Origin: Actinomycetes bacterium
GTDB taxonomy: Bacteria; Actinomycetota; Acidimicrobiia; Acidimicrobiales; Microtrichaceae
Direction: 5' to 3'
NCBI GenBank assembly: GCA_023437745.1
Contig: JAEZFI010000150.1
Coordinates: forward strand, 1 to 5,845
Length of the DNA: 5,845 nt
Position numbers and translations under genes: made by a program. Under the pieces are notes generated by a model. The model did not search any database, had not been told where the DNA came from, and worked only from the letters and a program-made list of their open reading frames with translations. Shown here in pieces: positions 1 to 5,845 of the stretch (the stretch's first letter is position 1; every line of letters begins with the position of its first letter).

Positions 1-2
1 GG

Positions 3-389
3 CCGGCGGCGCCCCCCGCCCCCCACGGCGCGTGGATCCAGCTGGTCGAGGGGGCCCACGGTCCGATCGCCGCGATGCTCGCCCTGCGGTTCGGCTCGAC
101 GATGTGCTCCTACGCCACGGGTTGGGACCCCGACCACCGTCGCCTGGGACTCGGCGTCCTGCTCGAGGCAGGGGGCATCGAGCTGGCGCTCGCCCAGGGG
201 CTCGACCGATACGACTTCCTGCGCGGCACCGAGCCGCACAAGTTCGCGCTCGGCGGGGTGTCGGACGTGGACGCGACCTACTGCATCCCCCGGGGTTGGG
301 CAGGGCCGCTGCTCCTCCGGCGAGACCGCATGGCAGCGAGGCGCTCGGCCGTGGCCGACCTGGTCGATGCGGGCGGACACCCTCGGTGA
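3..389 (+). CDS. GNAT-family acetyltransferase, BioF2/CelD-like, 5'-partial
   Basis: This is the C-terminal 128 residues of a protein whose start lies before the window; the frame is open from base 3 to the TGA at 387-389. Two blocks resemble the acetyl-CoA-binding half of the GNAT fold as found in the BioF2-like/CelD group (Acetyltransf_6). The first is YATGWDPDHRRLGLGVLL at about codons 37-54, an apparent counterpart of the loop and helix that bind the CoA pyrophosphate. The second is YDFLRGTEPHKF at codons 70-81, like the group's typical 'D-x-x-x-G-x-E-x-x-K' block near the C-terminus. Members of this group transfer acyl or aminoacyl groups, often in cell-envelope or polysaccharide pathways; the substrate here cannot be told. 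The ATG at 75 is internal to the domain and is not taken as the start. The last four bases overlap the next gene (GTGA), which suggests coupled translation. Confidence 0.72.
   Translation, partial: PAAPPAPHGAWIQLVEGAHGPIAAMLALRFGSTMCSYATGWDPDHRRLGLGVLLEAGGIELALAQGLDRYDFLRGTEPHKFALGGVSDVDATYCIPRGWAGPLLLRRDRMAARRSAVADLVDAGGHPR
371..377 (+). promoter_or_regulatory. Weak ribosome binding site for the lipoprotein gene
   Basis: GGGCGGA lies eight bases upstream of the GTG at 386, inside the end of the acetyltransferase gene. It matches the anti-Shine-Dalgarno sequence only partly. Together with the GTGA overlap it supports the GTG start and suggests that translation depends at least partly on ribosomes finishing the upstream gene. 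Confidence 0.3.
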
Positions 390-922
390 CGTGGTCCCGG
401 GCCGTCGCGGCCGTCCTCGTCACGCTCGGGGTGAGCCTCGCGGCCGGCTGCGCCGAGGACCGCGCGCCCGACGACGGCGCCGCCTCGACGCCCTCGACGC
501 CCTCGACGCCGACGCTGACCGGTCGGGTGAGGATCCCCACCGATCGCGACGAGATGATGCGGTTGCTGTCAGCGGACGGAGGCAGCGTCGACCAGCCAGC
601 CGAGGAGGACACCGGGGCGGTCCACAGCGGGTGCGTCGGCGCCAAAGCGGGCTACGAGGACATCCACGAGGGCACCACGGTCGACGTCGTGGACACCGCC
701 GGCGAGGTGATCGGGACGACGGAGCTGACCGAGCCCGGAACCGTGCCCTTCCCGGACCGAGGGACGCGCCCGTACTGCGTCTTCAGCTTCGAGGTCACCT
801 TGGAGGAGACGCCGACCACGCCGATCGGTGTGAGGATCGGGAGCGAGCGCCGCGCCCAGTACGCCACACTCGACGAGCTCGCGAGGGCCGGGTGGGCCGT
901 CGACCTCTCGGTCGGCCTGTGA
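386..922 (+). CDS. Putative secreted lipoprotein of unknown function
   Basis: This encodes a 178-residue protein probably exported and anchored by a lipid. The N-terminus has Arg5, a hydrophobic stretch (residues 6-20) and a lipobox-like LAAGC ending at Cys22; the -3 residue is Ala, allowed but not the most typical. A low-complexity Ser-Thr-Pro linker follows (residues 34-42), then a globular part with only two further cysteines, Cys83 and Cys131, which could form a disulfide. The C-terminal half has the pattern Cys, GYEDI, 'G-T-x-V-x-V-x-D-x-x-G-x-V-I', a second Cys-x-F-x-F, then 'Y-x-x-L-D-E-L', which I recognise as recurring in small actinobacterial secreted proteins without an assigned function. 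The GTG start at 386 is chosen because the signal peptide begins exactly there and it overlaps the upstream TGA by four bases; the same frame is open back to 32, but that stretch lies over the acetyltransferase gene. A weak purine-rich GGGCGGA (371-377) lies eight bases before the start. Confidence 0.72.
   Translation: MTWSRAVAAVLVTLGVSLAAGCAEDRAPDDGAASTPSTPSTPTLTGRVRIPTDRDEMMRLLSADGGSVDQPAEEDTGAVHSGCVGAKAGYEDIHEGTTVDVVDTAGEVIGTTELTEPGTVPFPDRGTRPYCVFSFEVTLEETPTTPIGVRIGSERRAQYATLDELARAGWAVDLSVGL
485..511 (+). repeat. Three tandem 9-bp repeats encoding Ser-Thr-Pro
   Basis: The unit TCGACGCCC occurs three times head to tail; the last copy ends in G instead of C. Each unit is in frame and reads Ser-Thr-Pro, giving residues 34-42 of the lipoprotein, between the lipidated cysteine and the globular part. 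Such a stretch would act as a flexible spacer from the membrane. The near-identical codons suggest expansion by slippage, so copy number may vary between strains. Confidence 0.8.
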
Positions 923-933
923 CATCTCCGTCG

Positions 934-1006
934 TGGAGCTGATCGGGATCGAACCGACTACCTCTTCCATGCCATGGAAGCGCTCTCCCAATTGAGCTAC
1001 AGCCCC
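934..1006 (-). tRNA. tRNA-Ala, anticodon GGC
   Basis: The reverse complement folds into a full 73-base cloverleaf. The acceptor stem GGGGCTG/CAGCTCC has a G3-U70 wobble, the classic alanine identity element, and the discriminator is A73. The D stem is GCTC/GAGC. The anticodon stem is CTTCC/GGAAG with loop ATGGCAT, so the anticodon is GGC (reads GCC and GCU). The variable loop is five bases, and the T stem GTCGG/CCGAT closes a canonical TTCGATC loop. A32 and U38 in the anticodon loop match the pairing reported as conserved for tRNA-Ala(GGC). The 3' CCA is not encoded (the sequence continues CGA), so it must be added by CCA-transferase. The gene is divergent from leuS and convergent with the lipoprotein gene, whose stop codon is 11 bases from the tRNA 3' end. 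Confidence 0.97.
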
Positions 1007-1019
1007 GTAAGGAGCACTG

Positions 1020-1025
1020 ACGGTA
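1020..1025 (-). promoter_or_regulatory. Candidate -10 element of the tRNA-Ala promoter
   Basis: On the minus strand this reads TACCGT, fitting the actinobacterial TANNNT consensus. It lies 13 bases before the mature tRNA 5' end, so a transcript would have a 5' leader of about 5-8 bases for RNase P to remove. No good -35 match is seen; the best is TTTCGG or TTCGGC about 17-18 bases upstream. The call rests mainly on position and is weak. Confidence 0.3.
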
Positions 1026-1076
1026 GCAGCTCGCCGGGGTGAGCCGAAACCGGGAAGTGCCCTCTGGCGCGCCCAC

Positions 1077-1082
1077 TATCGT
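1077..1082 (+). promoter_or_regulatory. Candidate -10 element of leuS, leaderless arrangement
   Basis: TATCGT fits TANNNT and ends eight bases before the leuS ATG at 1091. This spacing would put the transcription start at or within a base or two of the ATG, giving a leaderless mRNA. The absence of any purine-rich Shine-Dalgarno stretch in the 40 bases before the ATG agrees with this. No clear -35 hexamer is seen. Leaderless mRNAs are common in actinobacteria. Confidence 0.4.
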
Positions 1083-1090
1083 CGCCGCTC

Positions 1091-3958
1091 ATGGCGCCCC
1101 CCGAGACCGCTTCCGACGAGCCCGGCCACCGCTACGGCGCGGCGCTCGCGGCCACCATCGAGGCGCGCTGGCAGGAGCGGTGGGAGGCGGAGCACACGTT
1201 CTGGGCGCCCAACCCGGCGGGGCCGCTGGGTGACCCCGACGCGGTCGGCGGCCGCCCGAAGACGTACGTCCTGGACATGTTCCCGTACCCGTCGGGGAGC
1301 GGCCTCCACGTCGGCCATCCGCTCGGCTACATCGGGACCGACGTGTACGCCCGCTTCCACCGGATGCTCGGCGAGAACGTGCTGCACGCGCTGGGCTACG
1401 ACGCGTTCGGCCTGCCGGCGGAGCAGTACGCCGTGGAGCACGGCACCCACCCGCGGACCACGACCGAGGACAACATCGCCAACATGCGGCGCCAGCTCGG
1501 TCGCCTCGGGCTGGGACACGACAGCCGCCGCTCGGTGTCGACCACCGACGAGGAGTTCTACCGGTGGACGCAGTGGATCTTCCTGCAGATCTTCGAGTCG
1601 TGGTTCGACCCGGACACCAACCGTGCCCGCCCCATCGGCGAGCTGGAGGCGCAGTTCGCCGCCGGTGAGCGGCCGACGCCCGACGGGCGGCCGTGGTCGG
1701 AGCTCGAGGTGGCCGAGCAGCGCGCCGTCCTGGCGGAGCACCGGCTGGCCTACCTGAGCGACGCCCCCGTGAACTGGTGCCCGGGGCTCGGCACCGTGCT
1801 GGCCAACGAGGAGGTGACCGCCGACGGGCGGTCCGACCGCGGCAACTTCCCCGTCTTCACACGACAGCTGACGCAGTGGAAGATGCGCATCACCGCGTAC
1901 GCCGAGCGGCTCGTCAGCGACCTCGACCTGCTCGACTGGCCAGACGCCATCAAGGCGATGCAGCGGAACTGGATCGGCCGGAGCACCGGTGCCCAGGTCG
2001 AGTTCGTGGCCTCGTCACCGGCCGGGGCCGCGCACGGGATCGAGGTGTTCACGACCCGCCCGGACACGCTCTTCGGGGCGACCTACATGGTGCTCGCCCC
2101 CGAGCACGAGCTCGTCGAGCAGCTCGTGCCGGACGCATGGCCCGAGGGCACGCCCGAGGCGTGGACGGCCGGCGCTGCCACCCCGGCGCAGGCGATCGCC
2201 GCCTACCGAGCCGCCGCCGCCCGCACCGACGAGGAGCGGCAGGCCGAGGGGCGGACCAAGACGGGTGTGTTCACCGGCGCCCACGCGACGAACCCGACGA
2301 CCGGCGAGCCCATCCCCGTCTTCATCGCCGACTACGTGCTGATGGGCTATGGCACCGGGGCGATCATGGCGGTCCCCGCCCACGACCAGCGCGACTTCGA
2401 GTTCGCCCGCACGTTCGGCCTGCCGATGGTGGCCGTGGTGGCGCCGCCCTCCGACTGGGCGCCGTCCCCCTCGGAGTGGGAAGCGGCGTGGACGGGCGAC
2501 GGCGTGCTGATCAACTCGCACAACGCCGAGGTGTCGATCGACGGGTTGGGCGTCGACGAGGCGAAGGCCGTCACCATCGAGTGGCTCGAGTCCACGCAGC
2601 AGGGGAGCGGTGCGGTCACCACGAAGCTGCGCGACTGGCTGTTCAGCCGCCAGCGCTACTGGGGGGAGCCGTTCCCGATCGTCTACGACACCGACGGTCA
2701 GCCGATCGCCCTGCCGGCGGACCAGCTGCCGGTGGTGCTGCCGGAGATCGAGGACTACTCGCCGAAGTCGTTCGAGCCCGACGACGTCACCTCCGCCCCC
2801 GAACCGCCGCTCACCCGGGCGTCGGAGTGGGTCGAGGTCACCCTCGACCTGGGCGACGGGCCGAAGACCTACCGCCGCGAGACGAACACCATGCCGCAGT
2901 GGGCCGGGAGCTGCTGGTACGAGCTGCGCTACCTCGACCCCACCAACGTCGACGAGTTCGTCGACCCCGAGGTCGAGCGCTACTGGATGGGCCCCACCTC
3001 CGAGCGCCCGTCGGGTGGTGTCGACCTCTACGTGGGCGGCGTGGAGCACGCGGTGCTGCACCTGCTCTACGCCCGCTTCTGGCACAAGGTCCTGTACGAC
3101 CTGGGCCACGTCTCCAGCCCCGAGCCCTTCGGCCGCCTCTTCAACCAGGGCTACATCCTCGCCTACAGCTACCGCGACGAGCGTGGCGTGTACGTCGACG
3201 CGTCGAAGGTCGAGGAGGTCGACGGGAGCTGGTTCCACGAGGGCGAGCCCGTCACCCGCGACCTCGGCAAGATGGGCAAGAGCCTGAAGAACGCCGTGGC
3301 GCCCGACGAGCTGTACGAGACCTACGGCGCGGACACCCTCCGCCTCTACGAGATGTCGATGGGCCCGATGGAGGCCAGCCGGCCGTGGTCCACCCGCGAC
3401 GTCGTCGGCATGCACCGGTTCCTCCAGCGGCTGTGGCGGAACCTCGTGGACGAGGAGACCGGCGCGTCGACCGTGGTCGACGGCACCGCGGACGAGACGA
3501 CCCTGCGCCTGCTCGCACGCACCGTCGACGGCGTGCGCGGTGACATGGCGGAGCTCCGGTTCAACACGGCCATCGCGAAGCTCATCGAGCTCAACAACCA
3601 CCTCACGAAGGCGGCCGCCCCGGTGACTCGGGACGTCGCCGAACCGCTGGTGCTGATGCTCGCGCCGCTCGTCCCGCACGTGGCCGAGGAGCTCTGGGCG
3701 ATGCTCGGCCACCCCGCCACGCTCACGTACGAGCCCTTCCCGGTCGCCGACGAGGCGTTGCTCGTCGAGGACCAGGTCGAGATCCCGGTGCAGGTCAAGG
3801 GCAAGGTCCGCGCCCGCATCACCGTCGCCGCTGCGGCGGAGGCGTCTGCCATCGAGGCCGCCGCCCTCGCGGATCCCAAGGTGGTGGCGGCGCTCGACGG
3901 GCAGACCCCCAAGAAGGTGATCGTCGTGCCCGGCAAGATGGTCAACCTCGTCATCTGA
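1091..3958 (+). CDS. leuS: Leucyl-tRNA synthetase
   Basis: This is a class Ia aminoacyl-tRNA synthetase that charges tRNA-Leu with leucine using ATP in the cytoplasm. At 955 residues it matches the long actinobacterial form and appears complete. Landmarks in order: PYPSGSGLHVGH with the HIGH-type motif HVGH at 73-76; NWCPGLGTVLANEEV from 228; the CP1 editing domain with the threonine-rich TTRPDT at 321-326, GYGTGAIMAVP from 419 and HDQRD at 431-435 (Asp435 aligns with the editing Asp345 of E. coli); DWLFSRQRYWGEP from 515; CWYELRYLDP from 608; DLYVGGVEHAVLHLLYARFW from 645; and the KMSKS loop as KMGKS at 727-731, a variant usual in this phylum. An anticodon-binding helical domain and a C-terminal domain ending VPGKMVNLVI follow. 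The start is secure: the frame has a stop at 1040-1042 and no other start codon before ATG 1091. No Shine-Dalgarno sequence is visible. Synthesis and editing sites both look intact. Confidence 0.98.
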   Translation: MAPPETASDEPGHRYGAALAATIEARWQERWEAEHTFWAPNPAGPLGDPDAVGGRPKTYVLDMFPYPSGSGLHVGHPLGYIGTDVYARFHRMLGENVLHALGYDAFGLPAEQYAVEHGTHPRTTTEDNIANMRRQLGRLGLGHDSRRSVSTTDEEFYRWTQWIFLQIFESWFDPDTNRARPIGELEAQFAAGERPTPDGRPWSELEVAEQRAVLAEHRLAYLSDAPVNWCPGLGTVLANEEVTADGRSDRGNFPVFTRQLTQWKMRITAYAERLVSDLDLLDWPDAIKAMQRNWIGRSTGAQVEFVASSPAGAAHGIEVFTTRPDTLFGATYMVLAPEHELVEQLVPDAWPEGTPEAWTAGAATPAQAIAAYRAAAARTDEERQAEGRTKTGVFTGAHATNPTTGEPIPVFIADYVLMGYGTGAIMAVPAHDQRDFEFARTFGLPMVAVVAPPSDWAPSPSEWEAAWTGDGVLINSHNAEVSIDGLGVDEAKAVTIEWLESTQQGSGAVTTKLRDWLFSRQRYWGEPFPIVYDTDGQPIALPADQLPVVLPEIEDYSPKSFEPDDVTSAPEPPLTRASEWVEVTLDLGDGPKTYRRETNTMPQWAGSCWYELRYLDPTNVDEFVDPEVERYWMGPTSERPSGGVDLYVGGVEHAVLHLLYARFWHKVLYDLGHVSSPEPFGRLFNQGYILAYSYRDERGVYVDASKVEEVDGSWFHEGEPVTRDLGKMGKSLKNAVAPDELYETYGADTLRLYEMSMGPMEASRPWSTRDVVGMHRFLQRLWRNLVDEETGASTVVDGTADETTLRLLARTVDGVRGDMAELRFNTAIAKLIELNNHLTKAAAPVTRDVAEPLVLMLAPLVPHVAEELWAMLGHPATLTYEPFPVADEALLVEDQVEIPVQVKGKVRARITVAAAAEASAIEAAALADPKVVAALDGQTPKKVIVVPGKMVNLVI

Positions 3959-3971
3959 ACCCTCCCGCGGA

Positions 3972-3994
3972 ACGTGGGACTCGATGTCACACGT
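3972..3994. promoter_or_regulatory. 23-bp imperfect dyad after leuS: operator or hairpin
   Basis: ACGTGGGAC (3972-3980) and GTCACACGT (3986-3994) are reverse complements at eight of nine positions, separated by TCGAT. The dyad starts 14 bases after the leuS stop and lies about 40 bases before the acyl ligase start. As RNA it would form a 9-bp stem with one mismatch and a five-base loop, but no T-run follows, so a classic intrinsic terminator is not supported. The size and symmetry also suit a dimeric repressor such as a TetR- or GntR-type regulator. Which of the two it is cannot be decided from sequence. Confidence 0.4.
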
Positions 3995-4001
3995 CTGTAA
4001 C
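3986..4001. promoter_or_regulatory. Second, overlapping 16-bp dyad before the acyl ligase
   Basis: GTCACA (3986-3991) and TGTAAC (3996-4001) are reverse complements at five of six positions around a four-base centre, giving GTNACA-N4-TGTNAC. Its left half is part of the right arm of the 3972-3994 dyad, so the two structures exclude each other in RNA and could be competing or joint binding sites in DNA. It lies about 33 bases before the acyl ligase start, where a promoter would be expected. The regulator is unknown. Confidence 0.3.
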
Positions 4002-4034
4002 CCCTCGGGCGCCGGGTGGGTCTGATCTCGCGTG

Positions 4035-5816
4035 ATGTCCCTCCCATCTCGCCCCCCTCGGTCCGCCGCGCCCCTGGCGTCCTCCCTCCCCGACTGGGGG
4101 TCGGTGCCGCCCACGCTGCACGCGCGGATCGAGGCCACGGCCGCCGGTCGCGGCTACGGCGGACCGGGCGGCAAGGTCACGTTCGTCTCGGGCGAGGACT
4201 ACGACACCACCACGTGGACCGAGCTGCACGCCGAGGCCCGCTCGATGGCCGCGGCCCTGCAGGCCCGTGGCATCCGGCCCGGCGACCACGTCGCGATCCT
4301 GGGACCCACGACGCGCGCCCTGGTGACGGCGATCCAGGCCACGTGGCTCTGCGGAGCGTGCGTGGTGATGCTGCCGCTGCCCATGCGGATGGCCTCCCTC
4401 GACCGGTTCATCGACGCGACACGTGGGCGCATCCGCCGGGCCGACTCGGCCATCGTCCTCATGGACCCCCAGTTCTCCGAGTTCATCCAGCCGGTCGAGG
4501 GCGACGCGCCGATGGTCACGCTCGACGAGGTGCTGCCCTCCGACCCGGCGTCGCGGACCCCGGCCGACGCCTGGGTCCGCCCTGCCGACGACCCTGACGC
4601 GCTCGCAGTCCTGCAGTTCACCTCGGGCTCGACCTCGGAGCCCAAGGGCGTGATGCTGACCCACCGGGCCATGTGCGCCAACCTCGACGGGGGCGTCGCC
4701 GCCTCCGGGCTGGTGCCCGGTGACGTGATCGTCTCGTGGCTGCCGCTCTACCACGACATGGGACTGGTCGGGCTGCTGACCATCCCGATGACCACCGGGA
4801 TCAACCTCGTGCAGGGGGCGCCGCAGGACTACCTCGCCCGCCCCTCCCGGTGGATGCAGTGGATCTCCGACTTCGGCGGCACCTGCACCGCCGGTCCGAA
4901 CTTCAGCTACGTGCTGGCCACGCGGGCCCTGCGGCGGTCGGAGGGGCTCGACCTCTCGAAGCTGCGGGTCGCGCTCAACGGTGCCGAGCCGGTCGACGCC
5001 GACAGCTTCCGGGCCTTCGCCGAGGAGGCCGGGCGGTTCGGGATGCGGGCCGACGCGCTGTTCCCCGCGTTCGGCATGGCGGAGGTCTGCATCGCCGGCT
5101 GCTTCCCCACGCCGGGGACCGGCATGCGCACGGACCTCGTCGACACGCGGGTCCTCGAGCACGAGCGGTTCGCCGCGTCGGCGCAGGCCGGTGCGTCGAA
5201 CGCCCGTGAGCTGGCCGTGCTCGGCAAGCCGGTGCCGGGTCTCAACATCCGCATCGTCGATCCCCTGACGGGGCGCGAGTGCCGTGACCGCGAGGTCGGG
5301 GAGCTGCAGATCACCGGCACGTCGCTGACCGCGGGCTACTACAGGAACCCCGAGGCGACGGCCGAGCTCATCGTGGACGGCTGGCTGCGCACGGGCGACC
5401 TGGCGTACACCGTCGACGGCGACATGGTGATGTGCGGTCGCATCAAGGACGTCATCATCATCGGCGGACGCAACATCTACCCGCAGGACATCGAGAAGGT
5501 GGTCGGCGAGATCGAGGGCGTGCGCAAGGGCAACGTCATCGCCTTCGGCCAGGAGGGCCGCTCCGGCAAGCAGCACATCGTGGTGGTCGCAGAGACCCGC
5601 CTCGAGGAGGTGGCGCCGCTCGAGTCGGAGATCCGCTCCCGGATCACCGCGGAGATCGGGGTGCCGGCCAACCACGTGGTCCTGGTGCCGCCCGCGACGG
5701 TGCCGAAGACGAGCTCGGGCAAGCTGCAGCGTTCCGCCTGCCGGGCTTCGTTCGAGGCAGGCGAGTACACCGGTGAGGTCGCCGACGTCGACCTCACCAC
5801 CCGTGCCCGCGTCTGA
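4035..5816 (+). CDS. Fatty acyl-AMP ligase-like adenylating enzyme (FadD/FAAL family)
   Basis: This 593-residue ANL-superfamily enzyme activates a carboxylic acid, probably a fatty acid, with ATP to acyl-AMP. Motifs in order: P-loop FTSGSTSEPKG at 195-205; LPLYHDMG with Tyr239-His240-Asp241, typical of fatty acyl-AMP ligases; NGAEP at 315-319; PAFGMAE at 344-350 in place of the usual YGxTE; TGDLAY at 453-458; the hinge region GRIKDVIIIGGRNIYPQDIE from 468; and PKTSSGK ending at Lys563, the catalytic lysine for adenylation. About 47 residues separate Glu350 from GKPVPG, longer than in typical acyl-CoA ligases, consistent with the insertion that marks AMP ligases delivering acyl groups to carrier proteins or polyketide synthases rather than CoA. 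A CoA-ligase role is not excluded. ATG 4035 is preferred; an adjacent in-frame GTG at 4032 would add one residue. The only SD-like stretch, GGGTGGG at 4014-4020, is rather distant. No carrier protein or synthase partner is in view. Confidence 0.88.
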   Translation: MSLPSRPPRSAAPLASSLPDWGSVPPTLHARIEATAAGRGYGGPGGKVTFVSGEDYDTTTWTELHAEARSMAAALQARGIRPGDHVAILGPTTRALVTAIQATWLCGACVVMLPLPMRMASLDRFIDATRGRIRRADSAIVLMDPQFSEFIQPVEGDAPMVTLDEVLPSDPASRTPADAWVRPADDPDALAVLQFTSGSTSEPKGVMLTHRAMCANLDGGVAASGLVPGDVIVSWLPLYHDMGLVGLLTIPMTTGINLVQGAPQDYLARPSRWMQWISDFGGTCTAGPNFSYVLATRALRRSEGLDLSKLRVALNGAEPVDADSFRAFAEEAGRFGMRADALFPAFGMAEVCIAGCFPTPGTGMRTDLVDTRVLEHERFAASAQAGASNARELAVLGKPVPGLNIRIVDPLTGRECRDREVGELQITGTSLTAGYYRNPEATAELIVDGWLRTGDLAYTVDGDMVMCGRIKDVIIIGGRNIYPQDIEKVVGEIEGVRKGNVIAFGQEGRSGKQHIVVVAETRLEEVAPLESEIRSRITAEIGVPANHVVLVPPATVPKTSSGKLQRSACRASFEAGEYTGEVADVDLTTRARV

Positions 5817-5845
5817 CCGACCCGGCGTCTCCCGTTCCGTCGCGT

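Noticed and set aside
32..385. N-terminal extension of the lipoprotein frame starting with ATG
   Set aside because: This part is Arg/Pro/Ala-rich, lies out of frame over the acetyltransferase gene, and would bury the signal peptide inside the protein.
795..1076. Minus-strand open frame containing GCSSIGRALPWHGRGSRFDP
   Set aside because: This peptide is the translation of the tRNA-Ala gene, a common false protein call. The overlapping minus-strand frame at 569-991 is rejected for the same reason.
1772..1860. Loss of the zinc-binding cysteines in LeuRS as a possible defect
   Set aside because: Only Cys230 is present in this region, but LeuRS of this phylum commonly lacks the zinc site, so it is not a sign of damage.
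3959..4034. Intrinsic terminator for leuS
   Set aside because: The 3972-3994 hairpin has no following T-run and has a mismatch in the stem, so I list it as a dyad of unknown role rather than as a terminator.
2015..4138. A 707-codon open frame on the minus strand opposite leuS
   Set aside because: It is the mirror of a high-GC coding strand; its translation is Arg-, Gly-, Val- and Leu-rich low complexity with no family motif, while leuS on the plus strand is unmistakable.
3987..5675. A 562-codon open frame on the minus strand opposite the acyl ligase
   Set aside because: Same antisense artefact; it is rich in His, Arg and Asp with no recognisable domain, and it conflicts with a gene carrying a complete motif set.
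5817..5845. Terminator or start of a further gene after the acyl ligase
   Set aside because: The 29 remaining bases show no hairpin, start codon with a ribosome site, or other signal, and the window ends there.

Overview
The window is very GC-rich and gene-dense. Its leucyl-tRNA synthetase is of the long actinobacterial type (955 residues, KMGKS loop), it carries a small secreted lipoprotein of a kind common in Actinomycetota, and candidate -10 sites fit TANNNT. Together these point to a high-GC actinomycete. An Acidimicrobiia-like lineage is possible, but this rests on general impression and was not tested.

Layout from left to right. Positions 3-389 hold the 3' end of a plus-strand GNAT-type acetyltransferase gene (BioF2/CelD-like), cut by the window edge. 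A GTGA stop/start overlap joins it to a 178-residue putative lipoprotein gene (386-922). Only 11 bases later, facing it on the minus strand, is a complete tRNA-Ala(GGC) gene (934-1006). An 84-bp divergent intergenic region (1007-1090) then separates this tRNA from the plus-strand leuS gene (1091-3958), which appears intact. A 76-bp spacer with two overlapping imperfect dyads (3972-4001) follows. The last gene (4035-5816) is a plus-strand acyl-adenylating enzyme that looks like a fatty acyl-AMP ligase. The final 29 bases hold nothing recognisable.

Functionally, the centre is a small translation cluster: a tRNA-Ala and the leucine-charging enzyme, transcribed away from a shared control region. 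The flanks are unrelated: an acetyltransferase/lipoprotein pair on the left and a fatty-acid activation gene on the right. The window shows no mobile element, CRISPR array, defence system or obvious new multi-gene system. The points most worth a second look are the dyad-rich spacer before the acyl ligase, the probable leaderless start of leuS, and the unterminated convergence of the lipoprotein gene with the tRNA.
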